64,000 nucleotides of DNA from Roseovarius aestuariivivens (GCF_004761875.1 NZ_SJEY01000008.1:124001-188000), one strand, 5' to 3'; positions 46,976 through 56,360 are shown, numbered from the stretch's first letter. Program-made: numbers and translations. Notes: a model not told the origin generated them from the sequence alone.

Positions 46976-48024
46976 GCGTCTCTCTCCTTGCCGACTGCCT
47001 GCGCCACATTGTCGAACCCGTCGCGGTCGAGCAAGCGGTCGAGCCCCCGCGCGATGCGCGGCACGAGCCCGATCCCCTCGTAGACCAGTGCGGAGTAAAG
47101 CTGCACCGCGCTGGCGCCCGCCTTGATCTTGGCGTAGGCATCTTCCGGCGAACCTATGCCACCCACACCGACAAGCGGCAGCTTTCCCTCGGTCAGCTGG
47201 CTGAGCCGCGCCAGCACCCGAGTGGATTTTTCAAAGAGCGGCGCACCGGAAAGTCCGCCGCCCTCGTCCCGCATCTGGCTTTGCAAGCCGTCCCGGTCCA
47301 GCGTCGTGTTGGTCGCGATGATCGCCGACACGCCCGACGCTTGCGCCACCTCGGCCACGTCGCCAAGGGCGGTGTCGTCAAGATCCGGCGCGATCTTGAG
47401 AAAGACCGGGATAGGCCTTTCCAGCCAGTCCCGCGCCTCCATCACGCCCTTGAGCAGTGCGGACAGCGCTGCGGCGCCCTGCAGGTCGCGCAGCTTTTCG
47501 GTGTTCGGCGAGGAGACGTTGACGGTAGCGAAATCGAGAAAGGGCCCGCAGCGCGCCAGCACACGCGCGAAATCCTCCGCCCGGTCGGCGCTGTCCTTGT
47601 TGGCCCCGAGATTGAGGCCGATCACCGCATCGCGCGGACGTTTGGCAAGGCGCGCGCAAACGGCCTCCATGCCCTCGTTGTTGAAACCGAAGCGGTTGAT
47701 CACCGCGCGATCCTCGCTCAGCCGGAAGAGACGCGGACGCGGGTTACCCGGCTGGGGCCGTGGTGTGACTGCCCCGGCTTCGAGAAAGCCGAAGCCGGCC
47801 CGGCTGAGCGCCGAAAGCGCCACCGCGTTCTTGTCGAATCCCGCCGCAAGCCCGACGGGGTTGGGAAGGCGCAGACCGGCGAGTTCGCAGTGCAGGCGCG
47901 GGCCGCTGACCAGCCCTGGCAAAGGCACGAGACCCGCCTTGAGCCCCATCAGCGCAGCCCCGTGCGCGCGTTCGGGCTCCAGCCGGTGCAACAGCGCGAG
48001 GCCCAGACGCTCGGGCAGGGTCAT
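46966..48024 (-). CDS. pyrD: Dihydroorotate dehydrogenase (quinone), class 2
   Basis: PyrD oxidises dihydroorotate to orotate in pyrimidine synthesis and passes electrons to quinone at the inner membrane. The 352-residue protein has the amphipathic N-terminus of class 2 ([22 protein letters not shown]), then [37 protein letters not shown], the catalytic serine in [16 protein letters not shown] and the phosphate site VGVGGIGS. It is the second gene of a reverse-strand operon, overlapping the DUF952 gene by 4 bp. Confidence 0.97.
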   Translation of the reverse strand: MTLPERLGLALLHRLEPERAHGAALMGLKAGLVPLPGLVSGPRLHCELAGLRLPNPVGLAAGFDKNAVALSALSRAGFGFLEAGAVTPRPQPGNPRPRLFRLSEDRAVINRFGFNNEGMEAVCARLAKRPRDAVIGLNLGANKDSADRAEDFARVLARCGPFLDFATVNVSSPNTEKLRDLQGAAALSALLKGVMEARDWLERPIPVFLKIAPDLDDTALGDVAEVAQASGVSAIIATNTTLDRDGLQSQMRDEGGGLSGAPLFEKSTRVLARLSQLTEGKLPLVGVGGIGSPEDAYAKIKAGASAVQLYSALVYEGIGLVPRIARGLDRLLDRDGFDNVAQAVGKERDAWL

Positions 48025-48359
48025 GACAGGCCCGGCGGAAAGCGATGCACGCCGTCCTCAAGCGGCAACGGCTGTGCCCAAGCGACGTCTTTCATGTGCA
48101 AAGAACGGTAAAGATGCGGAAAGAGCGCACCGCCGCGCGACGGCTCCCAGCGCAGGTCGTCGCCAAGCCTGTCGCTTTCGACAGCCAGAAGCATCAGCCC
48201 GTCCTGACCACCGAAATGCTTCGCTGCAGTCTCGGGCGCCTGTTCCGGAGTCGACAGGTGAATGAATCCGTCGGCGAGGTCGACCGGCGCACCGGCACTG
48301 TGGCCGTCGCGGCGCAGTGCCTGCCATTCGTCTTGTCGGAAAATCTTGAGGATCAGCAT
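48021..48359 (-). CDS. DUF952 family protein
   Basis: The 112-residue protein from ATG 48359 matches the DUF952 pattern: [35 protein letters not shown], the [18 protein letters not shown] strand region and [10 protein letters not shown]. The conserved DGFIHLS element suggests a small ligand-binding or enzymatic role, not established. It is first in the pyrD operon; its stop overlaps the pyrD start (ATGA). A longer frame to 48491 overlaps the divergent methyltransferase gene and is unlikely. Confidence 0.85.
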   Translation of the reverse strand: MLILKIFRQDEWQALRRDGHSAGAPVDLADGFIHLSTPEQAPETAAKHFGGQDGLMLLAVESDRLGDDLRWEPSRGGALFPHLYRSLHMKDVAWAQPLPLEDGVHRFPPGLS

Positions 48360-48489
48360 GAGATCGTGATGCCGTGCGCGCCGGATGCGGTCAAGCGCTT
48401 TGGCAGGGCCGGACGGCCATCGAGTGTTTCGGCCAAGAAGAACATCTCCTGGTCTTGCATCGGCAGGGGCGGCGCTTATCCTGCGCGCC

Positions 48490-49683
48490 ATGAGCGAGGT
48501 GCGCGATCAGTACGAAGCCTATCCCTATCCCGCGCGCGACCCGCGGGATGAGCAGACCCGGCTGATCACCGGCTCGCCTTCGCTGCCGCAGGAGATCGAC
48601 CACTATGTCTTCGGCGGACAGCGCGACTGGTCGAAGCCGTTGCGCATTCTCGTGGCGGGCGGCGGTACCGGCGACGGGCTAATCCAGCTGACCGCGCTTC
48701 TGACGCGGTACGGCAAACCATACGAGGCCACCTATATCGACCTGTCGCGCGCATCGCGCGAGGTTGCGGAGGCGAGAGCGAAAACGCGGGGGCTGACCGG
48801 CATCACGTTTCAGACCGGCTCCCTTCTCGAGGCGGCAGCCATGGGGCCTTTCGATTACATTGATTGCTGTGGCGTATTGCACCACCTGCCGGAGCCGGAG
48901 GCCGGTTTCGCGGCGTTGCGGGACGCGCTGGCGCCCGGCGGGGGTATGGGATTCATGGTCTACGCCCCTTACGGCCGATCGGGCGTCTATCCTTTGCAGG
49001 CCGCATTCGGTACGCTTTTTGCAGGCCAACCGCCCGAGGCGCGGCTGAAGGCGGCGCGCGCGCTTTTCGCGCGGCTGCCCGATGGGCATCCTTTCAAGTG
49101 CAATCCCAACCTAAACGACCACGAAGCGGGCGAAGCAGGGTTCTACGACCTGCTTCTGCATAGCCAGGACCGGGCGTTCGATGTCGGCACGTTGGTCGAG
49201 ACGCTGACGCGCACCGGCTGGGCGCTGTCGGGTTTCACCCTGCCCGTGTTGTACGATCTTTCGCGGCTCGTCCCCGTCCCGGACCACATCGATCCGGTCA
49301 CGGCAATGGCCCTCGCCGAACAGCTTCACGGGACGATCCGCACGCATACCGGCTACGCCGTGGCGCTGGAGGACGCCCGCACGCCTGCCAGCGGGCGAAA
49401 TCGCGCGCTGGTGCCGCAGCTCAAGGGCGTCGATGCCGCAGCCCTGGCGCGGGCGGCGGCGACGGGTCAAACGCCGAAGCTCGACACGGACGGAATCACG
49501 GGACGTCTCAGCCTGCCGCGTGACGCCGCGCACCTGATCGCGGCGGTTGACGGTCGGCGCAGCCTGGCCGAGATCGCCAAAGGCACGGGCATGGATCCGA
49601 TGGCCTTCGGCGCGCTCTGGTCCAAGGTCGAGGCCGCCCTCCTGCCTTGGGGCCTGCTGCTTTACTCGGGCGTGCTGCGCTGA
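48490..49683 (+). CDS. Class I SAM-dependent methyltransferase
   Basis: The 397-residue protein starts MSEVRDQYEAYPYPARDP, a conserved opening of a two-part methyltransferase family. The SAM motif is ILVAGGGTGDG (53-63), then the acidic end YIDLSRAS and DYIDCCGVLHHLPEPE (motif IV). The second half (about residues 220-397) is not part of the methyltransferase fold and has a winged-helix-like tail (SLAEIAKGTGMDPMAF). The substrate is unknown. It is coupled (TGATG) to the SRAP gene. Confidence 0.87.
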   Translation: MSEVRDQYEAYPYPARDPRDEQTRLITGSPSLPQEIDHYVFGGQRDWSKPLRILVAGGGTGDGLIQLTALLTRYGKPYEATYIDLSRASREVAEARAKTRGLTGITFQTGSLLEAAAMGPFDYIDCCGVLHHLPEPEAGFAALRDALAPGGGMGFMVYAPYGRSGVYPLQAAFGTLFAGQPPEARLKAARALFARLPDGHPFKCNPNLNDHEAGEAGFYDLLLHSQDRAFDVGTLVETLTRTGWALSGFTLPVLYDLSRLVPVPDHIDPVTAMALAEQLHGTIRTHTGYAVALEDARTPASGRNRALVPQLKGVDAAALARAAATGQTPKLDTDGITGRLSLPRDAAHLIAAVDGRRSLAEIAKGTGMDPMAFGALWSKVEAALLPWGLLLYSGVLR

Positions 49684-50369
49684 TGTGCGGACGCTTCGCG
49701 ATTACCATGCCCAATGACGCGATGGCGCAGCTTTTCCGGGCCGCACCTGCCAACGCCCTGCCCGAGGTGCCGAATTTCAATGTCTGTCCCACCACGCAAG
49801 TGCATGTCGTGACATCGGAGGTCAATGCGCGGCGTCTAGGGTCCATGCGTTGGGGATTCGTGCCGCAATGGTACAAGACCCCGACCGATGGCCCGTTGCT
49901 TATCAATGCGCGCGCGGAGACGGTGGCGGACAAGGCCGCCTTCAAGGCGGCTGTGCGCACAAGGCGCTGCCTGATTCCCGCGACCGGGTTTTACGAATGG
50001 ACCAAAGACGCCGATGGCAATCGCCTGCCATGGTACATCTATCCCAAGGACGGTGATCTGCTGGCCTTCGCCGGGATCTGGCAGGTCTGGGACAAGGGCG
50101 AGGAACCGATGCAGACCTGCGCCATCGTGACGACGGCAGCGAACACGGCGATGTCGAAGATCCATCACCGGATGCCCGTGGTGGTGACCGAGGCGGACTG
50201 GCCGCTCTGGCTGGGCGAGGCCGGGCACGGGGCGGCGCGGCTGATGCAGGCGGCGCCCGAGGATGCAATGGCGTTGCACAGAGTTGGCCGCACGGTCAAT
50301 TCCAATCGCGCAAGCGGGCCACAGCTCATCGAACCGCTCGAGGATCAGGAAGCGTCACCAAACTCCTGA
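49683..50369 (+). CDS. SOS-response-associated (SRAP) protein, YedK/HMCES family
   Basis: SRAP proteins crosslink to abasic sites in single-stranded DNA and shield them. The 228-residue protein starts with the obligatory MCGRF, so the initiator methionine is removed to expose C2. The active-site residues fall at the YedK positions N75 (LINARAET) and E105 (TGFYEW), with the histidine in IHHRMP (161-162). This fixes the start at 49683. It is coupled to the methyltransferase gene, and its 3' end overlaps the convergent RTX/Hint gene by 25 bp. Confidence 0.95.
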   Translation: MCGRFAITMPNDAMAQLFRAAPANALPEVPNFNVCPTTQVHVVTSEVNARRLGSMRWGFVPQWYKTPTDGPLLINARAETVADKAAFKAAVRTRRCLIPATGFYEWTKDADGNRLPWYIYPKDGDLLAFAGIWQVWDKGEEPMQTCAIVTTAANTAMSKIHHRMPVVVTEADWPLWLGEAGHGAARLMQAAPEDAMALHRVGRTVNSNRASGPQLIEPLEDQEASPNS

Positions 50370-52363
50370 GGCAGACGCCGACGCGCCGCGCCGCAAGCGC
50401 GCGCGCCATTGCGTAAGGTCATCACCGAAGGCGCGGAAAGATCACGCAAATGCAGGGATTTCACGTCCGCCATCCGCAGATAACGACGGGCGGCGGGGCC
50501 GTAGTCGCGCTTGCCCTGGTGCAGAAGCAGACCATGCATCGCGACGAGCAGATCGGCCCGGCCCGTGGGCGGCATCATGCGCAGGGCCATTGGGCCGGGA
50601 TATAGGCTTTCGGCCCAGACGCCGTTCGCAAGGATCACCTGATGGCGATCCAGAAGCAGGTGGTAATAGCGCAACATCCGCACGCCGCGCGCAATCCGGA
50701 CTGTGCCGCCGCGCATACGGGCGAGATGCGTGGCGCGAATAAAAACCTCTTCCTTGCTCGCGGGACAGTACATCAGAAGGCCATGCTGAGCCGAAACAAG
50801 CAGATCGCGCTCGGCCCCGAAACATCCCTTGCGCAGCCGAACCGGCCGGCAGCCGGGATCGCGCGACATACGCGCCGTGTCGACATTGGTACTACCGACC
50901 CATTGCACCGTCTGTGGCCTGGCATCGCGTGTCAGCACCGCCATTCCGGGCCTGAGATCCTCGATCGCGCAAGCTCCGCCGGGGACCGAAATACGTGTGC
51001 CCTTAGCAAAGCAGACCACGCCCGTATTCTCCGCGGTGAAAGAGGTATTGTCCGCGCTCGCACCTGAAAAGGTGAGGCTTTCACCGCCGAATTGCGTATT
51101 GTCCGAGTAATCGACCGATCGGCCCTTGGTATCGGTGGTGTTGGATTGATTGAGCACGCCATCGTCGGCCTGATCGGCGTAAAGCTCTGACAGATTGTCG
51201 TAGAAACCGCTGAGGTTGATGAAATCGTTATTGGACGCGTCACCGTCCGAAATCGTGCCCGTCGTGCCGAAATTGAAATCGGTGATCGTGTCGGATCCGT
51301 CACCCGGATCATAGACAAACAAGTCATCGCCCGTACCGCCTGTCAGGGTGTCATTGCCCGTGCCCCCGGTCAGGATGTCGTCGCCACCGCGCCCGTCGAT
51401 CAGGTCATCGCCCGCGCCGCCGTCGAGAATGTTGCTGATGCCGCGCCCGTCGAAGGTGCCGTCATAGCCTGTGAGCGTGTCGTTGAAGTCTGAACCTTCG
51501 ACATCTTCGATATTCGCGATGACGTCGCCCTGCGCATCGCCGCCCGAGGCGGTGAAGGTGTCGAGATTGACGTTCACCGCTGCGCCGGACGCGGAATAAT
51601 CCAGCTTGTCGCTGCCAGCGTTGCCATCGAACGTGTCGGCCCCTGCGCCGCCGACGAAAGTGTCGTCGCCCGCCCCGCCACTCACGGAATCCGCGCCGGC
51701 ACCTGCGTCGATCAGATCATCGCCGTCCCCGGCTTCGATCGTGTCGGCGCCCGCGCCGGTTTCGATTGTATCGTCGCCCGACCCAGCAAGTACATAGTCG
51801 TCGCCGGACCCGATCTGGTTGCCTTGCGCATCGACGAACCCGGCGCCGATGCTGTCGGCGCCAGCGGTGCCATCGACCGGCTCGATGAAGTCGCCCGGAT
51901 CGCGATCCGCGCCGAAATTCGCATCGTTGGAGAATACGCTGTCGAGCGAAATGGATTGGATTGGCGCGGCTTCGAGGCTGTCCTGACTGGCGTTCTGCGT
52001 CAGGCGTGGCGCGAGATAGGTGTTGCCTGCGGTATCCTGGATGATGACAGCCGTGATCGTTGCGGTCGTGCCGTCGATATAGGTGATGGTCGCGGTATAG
52101 GCCGCAACCGCGTCGAATGTCTGAAGCGCGCCGCCATCAATTCGGAACGTGTCGTTCGAGATGGTGTTGTCCGTGTCGTAATTGGCCGGATCGCCACCGC
52201 TGAAAGATCCCGGCGTCAATTGCTGCACTTGCTGATGCAAGGGCGCGCCAGCTGAGCCGTAGGTGCCGAGGATCGCGCCGGCATTCCCGGCGACGGTATT
52301 GCCCTCGGTAGGATCTATGCTGGCAAGATTGCCAAGAGAAATGACGTTGAACGTCGTGGCCAT
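50345..52363 (-). CDS. Large RTX-repeat protein with C-terminal Hint domain
   Basis: The 672-residue protein has no signal peptide and two groups of GGxGxDxxx calcium-binding repeats (encoded roughly at 51600-51800 and 51310-51435), features of type I secreted proteins. The C-terminal third is a Hint (hedgehog/intein) domain starting at C451 in VCFAKGTRISVPGG, with the block-B histidine in LLVSAQHGLLM and DRHQVILANGVWAES. Such domains can self-cleave. Roseobacters carry several such proteins; the secretion route and function of this one are not known. No ABC exporter genes lie beside it. Confidence 0.88.
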   Translation of the reverse strand: MATTFNVISLGNLASIDPTEGNTVAGNAGAILGTYGSAGAPLHQQVQQLTPGSFSGGDPANYDTDNTISNDTFRIDGGALQTFDAVAAYTATITYIDGTTATITAVIIQDTAGNTYLAPRLTQNASQDSLEAAPIQSISLDSVFSNDANFGADRDPGDFIEPVDGTAGADSIGAGFVDAQGNQIGSGDDYVLAGSGDDTIETGAGADTIEAGDGDDLIDAGAGADSVSGGAGDDTFVGGAGADTFDGNAGSDKLDYSASGAAVNVNLDTFTASGGDAQGDVIANIEDVEGSDFNDTLTGYDGTFDGRGISNILDGGAGDDLIDGRGGDDILTGGTGNDTLTGGTGDDLFVYDPGDGSDTITDFNFGTTGTISDGDASNNDFINLSGFYDNLSELYADQADDGVLNQSNTTDTKGRSVDYSDNTQFGGESLTFSGASADNTSFTAENTGVVCFAKGTRISVPGGACAIEDLRPGMAVLTRDARPQTVQWVGSTNVDTARMSRDPGCRPVRLRKGCFGAERDLLVSAQHGLLMYCPASKEEVFIRATHLARMRGGTVRIARGVRMLRYYHLLLDRHQVILANGVWAESLYPGPMALRMMPPTGRADLLVAMHGLLLHQGKRDYGPAARRYLRMADVKSLHLRDLSAPSVMTLRNGARACGAARRRLPQEFGDAS
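51310..51800 (-). repeat. RTX nonapeptide calcium-binding repeats (protein-level)
   Basis: On the reverse strand this coding stretch gives two groups of tandem glycine- and aspartate-rich nonapeptides such as GGAGDDTFV, GGAGADTFD, GGAGDDLID and GGTGNDTLT. They fold as a calcium-bound parallel beta-roll when secreted. A short region of a different composition separates the groups. Confidence 0.85.
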
Positions 52364-52456
52364 AACGGAAGTCCCTGCCCGGCGCTGACCGGGCGAAAAG
52401 GTTACTGCATCCGCTCAAAGACCACGAAAAGCTGAGGAAATACTTAAATCTTGTTT

Positions 52457-53455
52457 TCAGTCACTGGCAGCCATAGTGCGAGCCATGTCGAGCATGCGGC
52501 ACGAAAAGCCCCATTCGTTGTCGTACCAGCCGAAAACCCGCGCCAGGCCTCCGCAAGAGACCGAGGTTTCCGGCCCGACCATGACGATGGATTCCGACCG
52601 CCCGCGCAGATCCGAACTGACCAACGGTGCCTCGGTCCAGCCAAAGACCTTGCCGGATGTGGCCGCGTCACGCAAAAGCGCGTTGATCTCAGCCCCGGAC
52701 GGGCGGTCGCGCAGATCGACGGTAAAGTCGATGCAACTGACGCTTGCCGTGGGCACACGAACGGCGCGCGCCTCGATCCGGCCGGCAAGATGAGGCAAAA
52801 CAAGGCCGGTCTGATGCTGTGCGCTGGTGGTCGTGGGCACCATCGACAGGGCCGCCGCACGGCTTCGTTCAGGCGCGGCGCGAGGCTTGTCCACGGTCGG
52901 TTGGCTGCCTGTGTAGCAGTGCACCGTCGTCATCTGGCCGCTTTGCAAGCCGAAGGCCTCGTCGAGCAGGCGCGCCAGCGGGGCCAGGGCATTGGTGGTG
53001 CAGGACGCGTTCGACACGATCGCCTCGCCGGCGTAGCTGTCGGCATTGGCCCCCAAGACCAGCGTCACATCAGCCTCGGCAGACGGCCCGGACACCAGCA
53101 CCTTGCGCGCGCCCGCCGCGATGCCACGTTCGGCCATGGCGCGCTTGCCGCCCATGCCGGTGCATTCCAGCACAATATCCACGCCGTTGAGGTCGAGGGC
53201 GCGAATATCCTTTTCCGCATGAAAGGGGATGCGGCGCGCGCCGACCTGCAGAACACCGTCTTCGCCGCGCACCTCTTCGGGCCACGGTCCGAAGACGCTG
53301 TCATACTGAAAAAGATAGGCGCAGGTCGACAGCGGCTCGATCTCGTTGATGCAGACCAGTTCAAACTCTGGCGCGTCGCGCAGAAGGATCCGCAGAAGGG
53401 TGCGGCCGATCCGGCCAAAGCCATTGATCGCGATGCGGATAGGGGGCTGAGACAT
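52457..53455 (-). CDS. Atypical glyceraldehyde-3-phosphate dehydrogenase-family enzyme
   Basis: The 332-residue protein begins MSQPPIRIAINGFGRIGRT with GGAGG before the ATG at 53455. The catalytic cysteine C152 in SNASCTTN and the histidine in HCYTGSQ are present, and NEWGF is intact. The NAD-ribose aspartate of normal GAPDH is E38 in INEIE, as in erythrose-4-phosphate dehydrogenases, and the S-loop (TVDKPRAAPERSRAA) differs from glycolytic GapA. It may use another aldehyde phosphate or have altered cofactor preference. It is preceded on the same strand by the MATE gene and followed by the RTX/Hint gene. Confidence 0.82.
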   Translation of the reverse strand: MSQPPIRIAINGFGRIGRTLLRILLRDAPEFELVCINEIEPLSTCAYLFQYDSVFGPWPEEVRGEDGVLQVGARRIPFHAEKDIRALDLNGVDIVLECTGMGGKRAMAERGIAAGARKVLVSGPSAEADVTLVLGANADSYAGEAIVSNASCTTNALAPLARLLDEAFGLQSGQMTTVHCYTGSQPTVDKPRAAPERSRAAALSMVPTTTSAQHQTGLVLPHLAGRIEARAVRVPTASVSCIDFTVDLRDRPSGAEINALLRDAATSGKVFGWTEAPLVSSDLRGRSESIVMVGPETSVSCGGLARVFGWYDNEWGFSCRMLDMARTMAASD

Positions 53456-53539
53456 GGGACCTCCTGCGCCGAAAACTGCCCTTGGCCCAGACACATACCG
53501 CCACACGCCGCGAATTCCAGCGCAGAATTCAGAATTTGA

Positions 53540-54874
53540 TCAAATTGAGCTCGCCACGCTACGCTCGAGGCTTGGATAGCGCAGTCCAAGCGTGATGCCG
53601 CGGGCCACGAAGCTGATCAACAGCGACAGCCATAAGCCATGGTTGCCCAGCAACGGCACCAGCGTCACGACCGACATAATATAGATGACCAGACTGATCG
53701 CCATCATATTGCGCATGTCCCTTGCCCGCGTCGCGCCGATGAAGATTCCGTCGAGCATCCACGAGGCCAGACCCAGCGCCGGGGCAAAAACCATGTAAAC
53801 AAGATAGACACGCGCCGCCTCCCGCACGCCTTCGGCGGTCGTCATCAGGTCGATGATGGTCCGTCCGAAAACAGCGAAGACCGCACAAAGGCCCAGCGTG
53901 ATGATACCGCCCCACAGACAGGCAAGAAGCGCCCCGCGCCTGAGGCGGGCACGGTCACCCCGACCAAAGGCCTGCCCGACCAGCGCCTCGGCGGCGAAGG
54001 CGAAGCCATCGAGGGCGTAGGCGGTGATATGCAGGAATTGCAGCAAGACCTGATTGGCGGCGAGCGTCACGTCGCCGAAATCGCCGCCGATGAAGAGAAA
54101 TGACACGAAGATCCCCTGCAGCATGAGCGAGCGCAGCAGGATGTCGCGGTTCACCGCAATCATCTCGCGAAGGCGGGGGGCGTGGAAGACGCGTGGCCAG
54201 TCGCGCCAGGCGGGCACGCGAAACGCCGCGCGGCAAAGCCAGAGGCCCAACAGAAGCCCCGACCATTCCGCGATGAAGGTGGCCCAGGCGACGCCGGTGA
54301 CGCCCCAGTCGAGGCCCAACACGAACCACAGGTCCAGAAGGATGTTGATGCCGTTCATCGCCACCTGCTGCACCAGAACGGCGGTGGTGCGTTCCTGCGC
54401 GATGAGCCAGCCGGTCACGCCGTAAAGCGCGATGATGGCCGGTGCGCTCCAAACGCGGATTTGCATATAGTCGCGCGCCAGAGCCTCGACCTCGGCGCTG
54501 GCGGGCGAAACGAGGAATGCGCCGCGAAAGAGGAGCGACTGCAAAGCGATGACCGCAATACCTCCCGCCAGCCCGATCATCAGCGCGCGGGTGAGCATGG
54601 CTGCGACCTCGCCTGTCTGCCCTGCCCCATGGGCCTGACTGGTCAGGCCAGTGGTGCCCATGCGCAAAAAGCCGAAAACCCAGTAGAGCGCGCTGAGGAT
54701 AATGGCACCGATGCCCACCGCGCCGATGGGCACGGCCTCTCCCATCTGGCCGACCACGGCGGTATCGACGGTGCCGAGGATCGGGACGGTGGCGTTCGAC
54801 AGCACAATGGGGATCGAGATGGCAAGGACCCGGCGGTGCGTGATCGGCGCCGAGGGCGGCGGGATATCAGCCAT
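53540..54874 (-). CDS. MATE family efflux transporter (DinF-like)
   Basis: The 444-residue protein has twelve hydrophobic segments arranged as two six-helix halves: PIVLSNATVPILGTVDTAVVGQMG (first helix of half one) and the QVLLQFLHITAYALDGFAFAAEALVGQAFG segment of half two, close to DinF-type MATE pumps. It exports cationic compounds or other toxicants using sodium or protons. ATG at 54874 overlaps the stop of the thioesterase gene by 8 bp; a 29-residue longer frame overlaps that gene further and is rejected. Confidence 0.92.
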   Translation of the reverse strand: MADIPPPSAPITHRRVLAISIPIVLSNATVPILGTVDTAVVGQMGEAVPIGAVGIGAIILSALYWVFGFLRMGTTGLTSQAHGAGQTGEVAAMLTRALMIGLAGGIAVIALQSLLFRGAFLVSPASAEVEALARDYMQIRVWSAPAIIALYGVTGWLIAQERTTAVLVQQVAMNGINILLDLWFVLGLDWGVTGVAWATFIAEWSGLLLGLWLCRAAFRVPAWRDWPRVFHAPRLREMIAVNRDILLRSLMLQGIFVSFLFIGGDFGDVTLAANQVLLQFLHITAYALDGFAFAAEALVGQAFGRGDRARLRRGALLACLWGGIITLGLCAVFAVFGRTIIDLMTTAEGVREAARVYLVYMVFAPALGLASWMLDGIFIGATRARDMRNMMAISLVIYIMSVVTLVPLLGNHGLWLSLLISFVARGITLGLRYPSLERSVASSI

Positions 54875-55376
54875 CGCGGCGGGGCATGACGAAATGCGCC
54901 GTGGCCTGCGCGAAGGGGCGTGCACGGTTGTCCTGCCATGCCTCGACCTTGACCGAGGCATATCGGCGTCCCGAACGCGTCACCTGCGCGCGGGCATAGG
55001 CATCGCGCGGCAGGCCCGATCGAAGGTAATCCACGGTGAAGTCGATGGTCTTGGGCAGGCGCGGAAGGGTGCCCGCCACCAGAGTGTCGGGGTCCAGCTT
55101 ACCGCTTTCGATATCGTCCCAGAGCATCGCCCAGCTCAGGCCGATGATGGCCGTAACTTCCAGAAATGCCGCTGTCGCGCCGCCATGCAGCGCAGGCAGG
55201 AGAGGATTGCCGATCAGCTTTTCGTCGAAGGGCATGATCGCGGTCAGTTCATCGCCGCGGCGGTCGAATTCGATGCCCAGAAAGTTGATGTAGGGCACGC
55301 CCGTGACCAGCGCGTGGAGCGCCGCATCGCGGCGTTGCTTGACCACCTGCACCGGATCGGGGGGTCTTCGGCTCAT
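54867..55376 (-). CDS. PaaI-type hotdog thioesterase, first of a tandem pair
   Basis: The 169-residue hotdog protein has LLPALHGGATAAFLEVTAII with the HGG motif (H64-G65-G66) and E73 as likely catalytic residues. They would hydrolyse acyl-CoA thioesters. It shares the operon with a second hotdog gene, overlapping it by 4 bp, and with the MATE gene. The pair sits next to a MerR regulator and close to a beta-oxidation cluster, suggesting a housekeeping role in acyl-CoA turnover. Confidence 0.88.
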   Translation of the reverse strand: MSRRPPDPVQVVKQRRDAALHALVTGVPYINFLGIEFDRRGDELTAIMPFDEKLIGNPLLPALHGGATAAFLEVTAIIGLSWAMLWDDIESGKLDPDTLVAGTLPRLPKTIDFTVDYLRSGLPRDAYARAQVTRSGRRYASVKVEAWQDNRARPFAQATAHFVMPRRDG

Positions 55377-55792
55377 GGCTCGCTCTCCACCGTGAAGCTT
55401 CCGGTGGCCTGCGCGACGGGCCGGCTTTCGTCATCGTCCATCGCGGTTGCCCGCAAGAACGCCACGGAGCGCGTGATATGATAGCATTCGGCCCGCGCAC
55501 GGATCTTCTGGCCCGGTGTCGCGGGACGCATGTAGTCGATACGTAAATCTATCGTGGCCGTGCCGCCGGGCGAATTGGGATGGCTCATCGCCGCCGCGCC
55601 GCAACATGTGTCCATCAGGGCGGAAACCGCCCCGCCATGGATCACCCCGGTTTCGGGATCGCCCACGAAGCGTTCGTCGTAGGCCATCTCGATTTCCGCC
55701 GTTCCTTCGCCGACGTCAGTCAATTGCATGCCCAGCGCGCGGGAATGCGGGATCGCCCCGATGAACTGTTCGGCTATCTTCTTTTTGTCCAT
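55373..55792 (-). CDS. PaaI-type hotdog thioesterase, second of a tandem pair
   Basis: From ATG 55792 the protein has 139 residues and the PaaI pattern: GVIHGGAVSALMDTCCGAA with H52-G53-G54 and D61, and LRIDYMRPATPGQKIRA. A longer frame to 56224 crosses the divergent MerR gene and is spurious. It begins the reverse-strand operon thioesterase-thioesterase-MATE and is divergent from the MerR gene at 55910. Substrate: a CoA ester, not specified. Confidence 0.9.
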   Translation of the reverse strand: MDKKKIAEQFIGAIPHSRALGMQLTDVGEGTAEIEMAYDERFVGDPETGVIHGGAVSALMDTCCGAAAMSHPNSPGGTATIDLRIDYMRPATPGQKIRARAECYHITRSVAFLRATAMDDDESRPVAQATGSFTVESEP

Positions 55793-55909
55793 GCCCTGCT
55801 CCGGCCTGAAATTCGCGGCCTTTATGGGCCTGAATGCGCGAAAGCTGCAAGGGTACCTGTTGCCCTGCTCTTGTGACTTAAATAGAATTTCGCCATGGGA
55901 GGGACCGCT

Positions 55910-56278
55910 ATGGCTGAACAGCGTTTGTCGTTCAAGGAGATGTGCGCGAAGTTCGATGTGACGCCGCGCACCCTTCGGTACTACGAGTATATTGAGCTGA
56001 TCAGCCCCGAGCGCGACGGTCGGTCTCGTTTCTACGGCCCCAAGGAGGTCGCGCGCATGACCCTGATCCTGCGCGGTCGCCGGTGGGGCTTCGCCCTTGA
56101 AGAGATCCGCCAATGGCTGCTGATCTACGAGGAAAAAGGCACCGATGCACAGCTCAGGGAGTGGATCACGCTGGCCGATCGACAGCTGGCCGATCTGAAC
56201 GAGCAAAAGGCCCAGCTTGAACAATCGATTTCCGAACTGACCGAGATGCGCGACGCCACTGCCCGCTCTGTCGACTGA
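55910..56278 (+). CDS. MerR-family regulator, first paralogue
   Basis: The 122-residue protein starts MAEQRLSFKEMCAKFDV, with GGGAGGGA before the ATG. The winged helix-turn-helix TPRTLRYYEYIELISPER and GRRWGFALEEIRQWLLIY match LiuR-like MerR proteins, followed by a coiled-coil helix (LADLNEQKAQLEQSISEL). No cysteine metal site is seen, so it is not a metal sensor. It is divergent from the thioesterase operon and upstream of a second, similar regulator. The two are paralogues; their division of labour is unknown. Confidence 0.9.
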   Translation: MAEQRLSFKEMCAKFDVTPRTLRYYEYIELISPERDGRSRFYGPKEVARMTLILRGRRWGFALEEIRQWLLIYEEKGTDAQLREWITLADRQLADLNEQKAQLEQSISELTEMRDATARSVD

Positions 56279-56360
56279 GCGATTCCGTTCGCCGACGGTC
56301 GAAAAGGCGAAAGCTTCAAGTTACAAAATTAGGCAAAAACACGCTTTACCTTGCCTTATC

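Noticed and set aside
44908-48111. 1067-codon forward open frame
   Set aside because: It runs antisense through the transporter, arsC and pyrD genes, which show clear domains on the other strand. Its protein is low-complexity His/Arg/Asp-rich sequence typical of GC-rich antisense frames.
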